A stretch of DNA of 6,199 nt from Chloroflexota bacterium (lineage in GTDB: Bacteria > Chloroflexota > UBA6077 > CF-72), in assembly GCA_019247135.1 (NCBI GenBank), contig JAFAPL010000738.1:1-6199 (forward strand). Direction: 5' to 3'. Position 1 is the stretch's first letter, and each line of letters opens with the position of its first letter. Positions 1-5,502 of this stretch are shown one piece after another. A model generated the notes under the pieces. That model worked only from the letters and a program-made list of their open reading frames with translations. It made no database searches and was not told the origin of the DNA. Both the position numbers and the translations under genes were made by a program.

Positions 1-16
1 ATTTGCATGGCCTGCA

Positions 17-310
17 TTATGCCGCCAGGTTGACCCATAGCACGCTGCTGCGCTCAATGGACTCTTTCCCGGTCTCGTGGTTGCGCAGCGTCGTACCGTC
101 CTGCCGATTGGTGCGCGGCGTGATTCCGCCTGTGTCGAGCGCGCGGCCGTTCCTGGCGTGAATGCGCCGTAGGTACTCTTCGGCGCCGTGCCGATCGTGC
201 CCATCCACGTCACTGATGACGCTGTACTGGACCCTGAGGCCAACGTCGTGGAGCGACTCCGCTTTTTCGGCCAGACTGTCATCCCTAAACGACTCAACCG
301 GCGCGGTCAC
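17..310 (-). CDS. Small hypothetical protein, last ORF of the kinase/regulator operon
   Basis: This 97-codon ORF would start at a GTG (308-310), 8 bases after the TAG stop of the response regulator, and end at a TAA (17-19). I do not recognise a family. The product is polar and charged, rich in Asp, Glu, Arg and His, with a short central stretch (LRVQYSVISDVDGHD) that reads like a beta strand and loop, and no signal peptide or membrane segment. Its tight spacing and shared strand with the three genes before it are the main reasons to keep it. The ribosome binding site is poor (GCGAG, about 5 bases away). The C-terminal half has an unusual composition and could be noise, so this could be a chance ORF or the remains of a longer gene. 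No function is proposed. Confidence 0.35.
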   Translation of the reverse strand: MTAPVESFRDDSLAEKAESLHDVGLRVQYSVISDVDGHDRHGAEEYLRRIHARNGRALDTGGITPRTNRQDGTTLRNHETGKESIERSSVLWVNLAA

Positions 311-318
311 TTTGCTCG

Positions 319-969
319 CTAAGCGGGTCGCAGGTCCTCCGGCGACAGGATCTGCGACCGCACCGCAAACAGGGCGGCTTGCGTTCGGCTCTCCACGCCG
401 AGTTTGTCGAGAATCGCTCGGACATGTGACTTGACGGTCGTCAAGGCGATATCCAGCGATCGCGCAATCTCCTTGTTGGTGCGGCCGCTGGCCAGTCCGC
501 GCAATACCTCCCGCTCCCGTTCAGTGAGCGGCACGTGGTTTTTTGGCGCGCGCATCTCCTCGATCAGGCGCGCCGCGGCGCGGCCGGACAGATGCACCTG
601 TCCCGCGGCCGCGTGGCAAATCGTTTCCACCAGCTCGTCCACGTTCGCACTCTTCAGCACGTACCCGATCGCACCCGCCTGCATGGCGCGGACAACGGAC
701 CCGTCCTCTTCCTCCATGCTTGTGAGAATGATGACCTGCGTCGCCGGCAGCTCGGCGCGGATACGCTGTGTGACTGTTACTCCGTCGACGTCCGGCAGCA
801 GCAAATCCGTGACAACCACGTCCGGACGGAGCCGCTGCGCGGCATTGATGGCGCGCATGCCACTGTCAGCTTCGCCGACGACTTCCAAATCGGGTTCGCC
901 GTCCAGAACTGCTCGAACGCCATTTCGGACAATCGGATGGTCGTCGACAAGTAGAACTCGGACTGTCAT
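319..969 (-). CDS. NarL/LuxR-family response regulator
   Basis: A 216-residue DNA-binding response regulator that should be phosphorylated by the kinase encoded two genes upstream. The N-terminal receiver domain (about residues 2-118) shows the acidic pair D9-D10, phospho-acceptor D55 in VVTDLLLPDVDG, T83 in ILTSM and K106 in YVLKS, so all phosphotransfer residues are present. A linker leads to a LuxR-type helix-turn-helix (about 147-203) with LTEREREVL, NKEIARSL and the recognition helix TVKSHVRAIL. Length and domain order are typical of the family. I chose the ATG at 967-969 because the receiver begins directly after it and a GGGAG lies 11 bases upstream. An in-frame extension to 1014 would add 15 residues and overlap the preceding gene. 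The gene starts 29 bases after the HEAT-repeat gene. Its target genes cannot be read from the window; the LOX cluster upstream is a candidate only by proximity. Confidence 0.97.
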   Translation of the reverse strand: MTVRVLLVDDHPIVRNGVRAVLDGEPDLEVVGEADSGMRAINAAQRLRPDVVVTDLLLPDVDGVTVTQRIRAELPATQVIILTSMEEEDGSVVRAMQAGAIGYVLKSANVDELVETICHAAAGQVHLSGRAAARLIEEMRAPKNHVPLTEREREVLRGLASGRTNKEIARSLDIALTTVKSHVRAILDKLGVESRTQAALFAVRSQILSPEDLRPA

Positions 970-980
970 TGCACGTTTTT

Positions 981-985
981 CTCCC
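981..985 (-). promoter_or_regulatory. Ribosome binding site deciding the response regulator start
   Basis: On the minus strand GGGAG sits 11 bases before the ATG at 967-969. It supports that start over the upstream in-frame ATGs at 988-990 and 1012-1014. It lies between the HEAT gene stop and the regulator start, so the regulator can be translated on its own as well as by read-through of ribosomes. Confidence 0.5.
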
Positions 986-998
986 GTCATAGAACTGG

Positions 999-1526
999 CT
1001 AATTGACGTGCCATGCCGATAGAACGTTCCGAGCGGCGTTCCCGAAAGCTTCGTCAGCCGCAATCTGCCGCAGGAGAGCGACGGATTCTGCTGTAGGTCC
1101 AGATCGCTCGAGAGATGTGAACGCGGCGTAGCGCAGGTCCAGCGACTCATCTGCCGCGAGCGATATGGCGCTCAGGCTCGACAGTACACCATCAACGTCA
1201 GTGAAATCACCCAATGCCAGCGCCGCCTGGAGCCGCAGTTCCTCGGCAGACGCCCTGGTCAGTACATGGCTGAGGGCTACAGCCACGCCCGGCCTATTAG
1301 CCGGCACGAGGACGCCCGTGCCATTTCGGAGCTGCTTCACGACGTGAATGCGCACCTCGTCGCTCTCCAGTGAATCCCTCAACAACTCGAGCAGGAACGG
1401 CACGACACCCGGATGGCGGACCCGCTCCAGATCCATGAGCACGTCTAGTCTGGATGTCACGGTCGCCGAAGCCCGCGCCCGATACTCGTTTACCAGACGC
1501 GTCAACTCATCGGCCACGTCACTCAC
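999..1526 (-). CDS. HEAT-repeat (armadillo-fold) protein
   Basis: A 175-residue, all-helical protein with tandem HEAT-like helix pairs at roughly residues 38-70, 76-112, 113-145 and 146-172. Visible hallmarks are HPGVVPFLLELL, then EVRIHVVKQL, ELRLQAALALGDF, DLRYAAFTSLE and GNAARNVLSAW: paired amphipathic helices with the conserved Asp/Arg and small-residue spacing of the repeat. No signal peptide or membrane segment is present, so it should be cytoplasmic. HEAT solenoids are usually protein-binding scaffolds; no catalytic site is expected. The GTG start (1524-1526) overlaps the TGA stop of the kinase as GTGA, with no strong ribosome binding site of its own, so its translation is probably coupled to the kinase. 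The position between kinase and regulator suggests a role in that pathway, for example binding the kinase, but this is inference. Confidence 0.85.
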   Translation of the reverse strand: MSDVADELTRLVNEYRARASATVTSRLDVLMDLERVRHPGVVPFLLELLRDSLESDEVRIHVVKQLRNGTGVLVPANRPGVAVALSHVLTRASAEELRLQAALALGDFTDVDGVLSSLSAISLAADESLDLRYAAFTSLERSGPTAESVALLRQIAADEAFGNAARNVLSAWHVN

Positions 1527-2284
1527 TTCGAGACAATGCCAATCCGAATCTGGGTGCCAACGCCGCGTTCGCTCAAGACGGCAAGAGTCCCCCCGATGGC
1601 AGACGCCCGTTCTCGCATCGATTGCAGTCCAAAGTGGCCCGGCCGTGCCGTTGCGGTATCGAATCCAAGACCATCGTCGGTGATCATCAGCAGCACTCGG
1701 TTCTTGTGAAGCTGGATAACGATGTCGACGCGAGTAGCAGCCGCGTGCTTGGCGACGTTGTGGAGCGCTTCGCGAACGATCCCGATCAGCGCGTCCTGTG
1801 TCACGGCTGGCAGGTCTGGGTCATTCGCGACTGAGAGCCGGATGTCGAGTTGGTGTCGTTTTCGAAAGTCGGCGGCCAGCACCGTCAGCGCCGCGGTCAG
1901 TCCTCGGGGCACCAGAGCGCCCTCACGCATGTCGGTCAGGAGCCCGCGAACTTCGCTTTGCGCGGCCTCGGTAAGTCGGAGGAGATCGTCGAGGACACGC
2001 TGCACGTCACTTTGGTCGGCAAGTCTGCGTGCGCGGCTGGCGCCGAGGGCAATGGCGTACAGGGTTTGCGAGACCGTGTCGTGCAGGTCGCGTGCGATGC
2101 GTGCGCGCTCCTCGAGCACAGCCGCGCGGGCGGTGCTTACCCCGTCGTCATTCCTTCTGAGCGCGCGTTGGCGGTGGGTGCCAGGCGCGTGCGGCGGCGC
2201 ACCAAGGTACTGGCGAACCGGCGTAGCTGGCCGCAGCGCGTGCCCGATCACGCCAGCGGTTGGCTCAACCTTTGGGTGAGACAT
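1523..2284 (-). CDS. Sensor-less histidine kinase, NarX/DegS (HisKA_3) type
   Basis: A 253-residue histidine kinase of the family that pairs with NarL-type regulators. The HisKA_3 dimerisation and phosphoacceptor helix is clear: LEERARIARDLHDTVSQTL, phospho-His H68 (codon 2081-2083). The HATPase domain follows, with the N box REALHNVAKHA (N176), the G1 box DDGLGFD (203-209), GHFGLQSMRERA (216-227) and a final GVGTQIRI strand. About 55 residues precede the H-box region. They contain no recognisable GAF, PAS, HAMP or membrane segment, so the signal input is unknown; it may be a soluble kinase taking input from a partner. The frame stays open to an ATG at 2449, but the extra 55 residues are Arg- and Cys-rich and look non-coding, and a weak AGG lies 6 bases before the ATG at 2282-2284. 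The N-terminus is therefore the least certain part. First gene of the downstream operon. Confidence 0.9.
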   Translation of the reverse strand: MSHPKVEPTAGVIGHALRPATPVRQYLGAPPHAPGTHRQRALRRNDDGVSTARAAVLEERARIARDLHDTVSQTLYAIALGASRARRLADQSDVQRVLDDLLRLTEAAQSEVRGLLTDMREGALVPRGLTAALTVLAADFRKRHQLDIRLSVANDPDLPAVTQDALIGIVREALHNVAKHAAATRVDIVIQLHKNRVLLMITDDGLGFDTATARPGHFGLQSMRERASAIGGTLAVLSERGVGTQIRIGIVSK

Positions 2285-2678
2285 GTGAGGCCTGATCCTG
2301 AAGGCGGCCGCGCAACACGAGCAATCGAGCGTATTGGCGCGTGTTAAAAGGGAACGGTGCGCTCGCTCGGGGCCGAAAGCCGAATCGGTAGGGTTGATCG
2401 TGATCGGCCGAGCCATGTCCGTCCAGCGAGCCCGTGGCCGGACTGGCATTCGCCGCGGACGAAGGTGTCATGAGTGGGGTAAGCATCCTTTCCGGAGGCC
2501 GCGCTGTGCAGCGATCTGTGTCCTCAGGATGCGCTGTCGTAGCTCACGTGACCTTGGTCTGGGTGCGTACAAAGTCTGTGTGTCGGTGCGTCTGGGTGTG
2601 CATGTCGCTCAGCCCAGTCTGAGGCCTCCGATTCATTAGGCACGTCACGTCTTCGCGGAGGCCCGACCGTCGAACTAA

Positions 2679-2693
2679 CAGACGCCGCGTCTG
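2679..2693. repeat. Short perfect hairpin
   Basis: CAGACG and CGTCTG form a perfect 6-bp stem around a CCG loop. On the minus strand it is followed by TTAGTT, a very weak T-rich run, so it could act as a secondary terminator for the lipoxygenase transcript. It may equally be chance in GC-rich DNA. Confidence 0.25.
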
Positions 2694-2847
2694 CTGCAAA
2701 GAGCTGTAACCGTGAAATCGCTCGGGCTCCACGCGCACACTGGCCTCCACACCGTGCCCACGCGCACGATCCCCGGGCACAGCGTCTCGTCGGGTCGACA
2801 GGTGCTGCGTGTTGTGGCCGACGGTGCGAGCTAGCGGAGCACGACGC

Positions 2848-2880
2848 AGGCCGTTGGCAGCATCACGCTGCCCACAGCCT
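2848..2880 (-). terminator. Imperfect hairpin just past the lipoxygenase stop
   Basis: The outer arms AGGC (2848-2851) and GCCT (2877-2880) and the inner arms GGCAGC (2856-2861) and GCTGCC (2867-2872) pair around a 5-base loop, with two further pairs and two mismatches between them. It begins 7 bases after the lipoxygenase stop codon, where a terminator is expected. No T-tract follows on the minus strand, so it is not a textbook intrinsic terminator; it may stabilise the transcript end. Confidence 0.35.
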
Positions 2881-2887
2881 GGAAGAG

Positions 2888-3523
2888 TCAGATGTTGATG
2901 CTCTGCGGCACCGATGACGGCAGAAGGTACGGATACTGGAAAGCCAAGGGTAGTCGTGCGTTCCGGGCGTTGATCGACGCCTCGATGGACCCGAGCGCGT
3001 GGTGTAATGAGCCGAGGCGCTCCTGGATCTCGACGTTGCGGTGCGTCGGTAGGAACCAGGGCAGATCATAGCGACCGAGTTGCGTGTAGTGGACACTTCC
3101 GAGCGTATAGGTGAGACTCAACTGCAGCGCCGCCATATCGAGCGGTGGCAGTAGATCCAGCCACTGCGCTTCAGTGGTAACCGCGATCGCTTCCTCCACC
3201 GGCACGTAACCCGCCCCTGGAGCGAGCGGCGTGTACGCGGTGATGTTCGCCTGCGGGAAGTTCCCTGCAGCGTGCATTGCGCTGGCGGCGTACATGATGG
3301 CTGCGAGCGCGTCGACGAGGGTCGCGGTCGAGAGCACCTGCGGAAACGTGGCGACGCGGCCGCCGTCTTGCGCGCGTACGATACGGGCCCAGCGCTGCAG
3401 CGCCGTATCGCTCTGCACCGCGGCATCGTCGAGATAAAAGACCGCGAGGTACGATGCCACCCACTCGCGAATCGCATGCCAGATCGCGAGCGCGTCGTCA
3501 CGATACGGGTACTCAAACGGCAC
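2888..3523 (-). CDS. Lipoxygenase C-terminal fragment
   Basis: The third-frame part of the split lipoxygenase, open from a GTG at 3521-3523 (probably an internal Val codon, not a true start) to TGA at 2888-2890; 211 residues. It begins with EYPYRDDALAIWHAI, which matches the lipoxygenase segment before the third ligand. ASAMHAAGNF carries iron ligands H84 and N88, LGRYDLPWF is a family motif, and the end YPYLLPSSVPQSINI carries the terminal Ile whose carboxylate binds iron. The reading frame continues upstream through GAT to about 3535, where the frame of the middle fragment meets it. Alone this piece could not bind iron, because two His ligands lie in the middle fragment. Confidence 0.85.
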   Translation of the reverse strand: MPFEYPYRDDALAIWHAIREWVASYLAVFYLDDAAVQSDTALQRWARIVRAQDGGRVATFPQVLSTATLVDALAAIMYAASAMHAAGNFPQANITAYTPLAPGAGYVPVEEAIAVTTEAQWLDLLPPLDMAALQLSLTYTLGSVHYTQLGRYDLPWFLPTHRNVEIQERLGSLHHALGSIEASINARNARLPLAFQYPYLLPSSVPQSINI

Positions 3524-4350
3524 TGTAGCGCCGAACCGCGAGCGGCAAAGCCGCCGGGTACGATGGCTTCGTCGAATGGAGTCCGTGTCAGCGACTCGGC
3601 CGCTACTTTGAGGTCGGACGCAATCGTGCCGGCCTGCAGCTTGTCAACGCCACCGCCGCTGGATACCAGGAAGTGAATGGCCGACCAATTGATGAAGATG
3701 GCCCCTTCGAAGTGCGGCCGCAGCAGCAGTGAAACCGGATGATGGTTCGGCAGGGCCATGTGGGTTGCGACGATGAATGGTTCCACGAACAGGTGCGTTC
3801 GGGCCAGGTGGGAAATGATCTCGTGGTGGTTGTCATCCGCGGGCGCGACGACGGTCTTGGCCGCGTTCCAGGTCCAGGGCGACGTTCCTGCCGGCGGTGC
3901 GTACTGCACGGCGCCCCTGTCATCGGGCAGGATCGCTATGGGTGTGAGCCGCTGCGAGCCTTTCGGAACTCCGAACCAAGCCACGGGTCGGTAGGCGTAT
4001 TTTCGTCCGGCGGGATACGCGCTTGGTTCAAGATCGGCGAGGCTCTGGCGGTAGTCGGCGACGACCAATCGACCGGATGAGAGAAGCGCGTCGAGATCGT
4101 CGTCCGCGAACGCGGCAAGCGAGCGGAGCCCCTCGTTGGTCAGGGGCCGAGGATCTGTCGGGCGCTGGATCGCCGTCGGATTGGTGCCCGCCACGCGCCA
4201 CCATGCGAAGGCATCGTCGTCGTGGAGAAGGTACGCCGGTGGCGGCAGCGGGATCGCGCGGAATTGAGCTCGGTAATCGTCCAGCGATTGCGGCCGGCCC
4301 GTGGGTGAGGATGTGTTGAGTCGGCGCCACAGGGAACGAATCAGCGCCAT
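3118..4350 (-). CDS. Lipoxygenase middle fragment with out-of-frame tail
   Basis: A 410-codon ORF of which only about the first 271 residues are lipoxygenase. SLDDYRAQF, FAWWRVAGTNPT, the ligand helix HHEIISHLARTHLFVEPF (H176, H181), HHPVSLLLRPHF and GGGVDKLQ follow in the family's order. After FAARG (about 3535) the reading becomes rich in Arg, Ser and Thr with no family resemblance, while the proper sequence resumes in another frame. The remaining 139 codons to 3118 are thus a read-through artefact. The first ATG (4348-4350) overlaps the stop of the N-terminal fragment by 10 bases and has no good ribosome binding site, so it is probably not a native start. At the site that sets stereochemistry in this family the residue is Ala (A224 in INWSAIHFL). 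Confidence 0.8.
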   Translation of the reverse strand: MALIRSLWRRLNTSSPTGRPQSLDDYRAQFRAIPLPPPAYLLHDDDAFAWWRVAGTNPTAIQRPTDPRPLTNEGLRSLAAFADDDLDALLSSGRLVVADYRQSLADLEPSAYPAGRKYAYRPVAWFGVPKGSQRLTPIAILPDDRGAVQYAPPAGTSPWTWNAAKTVVAPADDNHHEIISHLARTHLFVEPFIVATHMALPNHHPVSLLLRPHFEGAIFINWSAIHFLVSSGGGVDKLQAGTIASDLKVAAESLTRTPFDEAIVPGGFAARGSALQCRLSTRIVTTRSRSGMRFASGWHRTSRSFISTMPRCRAIRRCSAGPVSYARKTAAASPRFRRCSRPRPSSTRSQPSCTPPAQCTLQGTSRRRTSPRTRRSLQGRVTCRWRKRSRLPLKRSGWIYCHRSIWRRCS

Positions 4351-4571
4351 GACTCGTCGGTGGATGGATTCGCGAGTTGAGCACCGTTCGCTTCACGCTG
4401 GTTATGCGCGACTGCCATCACGACGGATAGGACTTGTTTGATCCAGGCGTGCAACGGCAGCTCCTCCCGCGGCAGCCCTTTTTGCATTGCGAGTGGAGCC
4501 AGCGCGTCGTAATCGTATGCATAGGACCCGCTCGCCTGCGCGACGGTCGGCTTTTCGATGGATTGGTGCAT
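4341..4571 (-). CDS. Lipoxygenase N-terminal fragment
   Basis: A 76-residue ORF from ATG (4569-4571) to TGA (4341-4343). The segment YAYDYDALAPLAM, then LPLHAWIKQVLSVVMAVA, resembles the N-terminal helix region of cyanobacterial and myxobacterial lipoxygenases that precedes the DDY motif found at the start of the middle fragment. A one-base shift between about 4341 and 4395 joins the two. The start is well supported by GAGAGG 6 bases upstream. Read alone it would look like a small hypothetical protein. The alternative, a separate small gene overlapping the next by 10 bases, is less likely because the parts complement each other. Confidence 0.7.
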   Translation of the reverse strand: MHQSIEKPTVAQASGSYAYDYDALAPLAMQKGLPREELPLHAWIKQVLSVVMAVAHNQREANGAQLANPSTDESWR

Positions 4572-4577
4572 GCTTTG

Positions 4578-4583
4578 CCTCTC
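4578..4583 (-). promoter_or_regulatory. Ribosome binding site of the lipoxygenase gene
   Basis: GAGAGG on the minus strand lies 6 bases before the ATG at 4569-4571. It overlaps the TGA stop of the hydrolase gene (TGAGAGG), which supports a shared transcript and possibly re-initiation by ribosomes leaving the hydrolase. Confidence 0.6.
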
Positions 4584-5502
4584 AGCCCGCCGCGGCCCGG
4601 TTGACGCTTGCCACCGCCGTCAAAATGACGTTCGTCACAGCCTCCGGTTGCGAGATCATGATGACGTGCGAGCCTTCGATCTCGGTGATGTTCGCTCCAG
4701 CGCGCTGTGCCATCGAGCGAGTAATGTCGGCACCGGCTGCCTTGTCGCTGGTCGCGACCACGGCCCAGCTCGGCAGGCGCTTCCAGGCAGGTGTTCCATT
4801 CGGCTCGGAAAACGCCAGCTCTGATACCGGACGCTGGGTGGCAGCCAGCACGTCGGCTTGCTCTGCCGTCAGATCCGCAGCGAATACCTCGTGGAATTTG
4901 CCCGGATCGACCGCGAACTCCACCGCGGTGGCGCCGCCCGCACCCGTTGGATAGTGGAACGGCAGTTGTGCGCTGCCCAGGAGACTGTCCTTCGAGCTAC
5001 TGGCAAGCTCACTCAGTCGCTCGCCCTCGTCGGGGGCGAAGGCGGCCACAAAAACCACGCCCACCACGTTCGTGGACAGGCTGGCCGCGTTGCTGATCAG
5101 TGCGCCAGCGTACGAGTGGCCAACGGCAAGCACGGGCCCCTGGATCTGCGCCATGACGCTCGCCAGATACGCGGAATCAATGGCGATTCCGCGCAGCGGG
5201 TTGGCGGGCGCAATGACCTGGACTCCGGCTCCCAGCAGGCGCTCGATCACGCCGGTCCAGCTGGAGGCGTCCGCAAAGGCGCCGTGCACCAACACGACCG
5301 TGAGAGGACTCGAAGCCGATGGAGCCATCGCCGCCGCCGCGTTTGCGTTGGCCTTTGCGGCGTCGATTGGTTGTGCTGCCGCCACACTCGGAAGGCCCGT
5401 CGAGAGCGCCGCCACGACGAGCGTGGCGGTTCGCAGGAACTCTCGTCGCGGCATGATCGCTCTTTGACTGGGAGCACGCGCCTCATCGCAGTTGGTCGTC
5501 AT
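4582..5502 (-). CDS. Tat-exported alpha/beta hydrolase
   Basis: A 306-residue alpha/beta-fold hydrolase, probably an esterase or lipase-like enzyme of the EstC/MenH-like group; its substrate cannot be read from sequence. The N-terminus carries a twin-arginine signal: PRREFLR (residues 18-24), a hydrophobic stretch (25-38) and a likely cleavage site after SVAAA (43/44). An Ala-rich linker follows. The catalytic domain starts near 67 with VVLVHGAFADASSW (oxyanion region), has the nucleophile S130 in VGHSYAG, a probable acid D253 in VATSDKA and the catalytic H279 in EGSHVIM. The triad is complete, so it should be active, exported folded to the periplasm. The ATG at 5500-5502 is favoured by GGAG 9 bases upstream; an internal ATG at 5452-5454 would also keep the Tat motif. 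First gene of the lipoxygenase cluster. Ester cleavage before lipoxygenation is an inference. Confidence 0.93.
   Translation of the reverse strand: MTTNCDEARAPSQRAIMPRREFLRTATLVVAALSTGLPSVAAAQPIDAAKANANAAAAMAPSASSPLTVVLVHGAFADASSWTGVIERLLGAGVQVIAPANPLRGIAIDSAYLASVMAQIQGPVLAVGHSYAGALISNAASLSTNVVGVVFVAAFAPDEGERLSELASSSKDSLLGSAQLPFHYPTGAGGATAVEFAVDPGKFHEVFAADLTAEQADVLAATQRPVSELAFSEPNGTPAWKRLPSWAVVATSDKAAGADITRSMAQRAGANITEIEGSHVIMISQPEAVTNVILTAVASVNRAAAG

Larger units (their letters stand above)
2285..2887. other. Gap between lipoxygenase and kinase genes, no clear gene
   Basis: About 600 bases with no convincing coding sequence on either strand. It should hold the end of the lipoxygenase transcript and the promoter of the kinase operon, but I see no good -35/-10 pair. 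It contains an imperfect hairpin just past the lipoxygenase stop (2848-2880), a 6-bp-stem hairpin (2679-2693) and a 10-base direct repeat CCACGCGCAC at 2729-2738 and 2758-2767. Part of 2285-2449 could belong to an N-terminal extension of the kinase. A stretch near 2570-2605 is GT-rich (TGTGTGTCGGTGCG). Confidence 0.5.
2888..4571 (-). pseudogene. Lipoxygenase (PLAT-less bacterial type) split by two frameshifts
   Basis: Lipoxygenases insert O2 into polyunsaturated fatty acids to give hydroperoxides, using a non-haem iron. The whole catalytic domain is recognisable here but spread over three frames (4571-4341, 4350 to about 3535, about 3535-2888). All five iron ligands are seen: the two His of HEIISH (codons 3823-3825 and 3808-3810), His and Asn of HAAGN (3272-3274 and 3260-3262), and the C-terminal Ile of SINI (2891-2893). 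Restoring one base near 4341-4395 and one near 3530-3545 gives a single ORF of about 561 residues, the size of bacterial forms lacking the N-terminal PLAT/C2 domain. The start ATG (4569-4571) has GAGAGG 6 bases upstream. There is no signal peptide. The ligands and surrounding motifs are intact, so the breaks are either recent mutations or sequence errors. It lies 10 bases after the alpha/beta hydrolase gene, on the same strand, probably one transcript. Confidence 0.9.

Noticed and set aside
404..1006. Long plus-strand ORF opposite the response regulator
   Set aside because: It is Ser/Arg/Thr-rich with no family features and is antisense to a complete regulator with all motifs; a GC-rich shadow frame.
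1850..2347. Plus-strand ORF opposite the histidine kinase
   Set aside because: Antisense to the H-box and N-terminal part of a recognisable kinase; no motifs of its own.
2634..2700. Integron attC-like site suggested by ATTAGGC and ACTAAC near a hairpin
   Set aside because: The paired core sites with correct spacing and orientation are not present.
2544..2780. 78-codon minus-strand ORF in the gap
   Set aside because: Its end (HTQTHRHTD) comes from a GT-rich low-complexity stretch; no ribosome binding site or family resemblance.
2712..2834. GTG-started 40-codon plus-strand ORF
   Set aside because: It reads plausibly near its end but is short, on the opposite strand to all neighbours, and has no clear ribosome binding site.
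3171..3464. Minus-strand ORF inside the lipoxygenase region in a frame of its own
   Set aside because: It is not one of the frames that carry family motifs at that position and is Arg-rich; out-of-frame reading.
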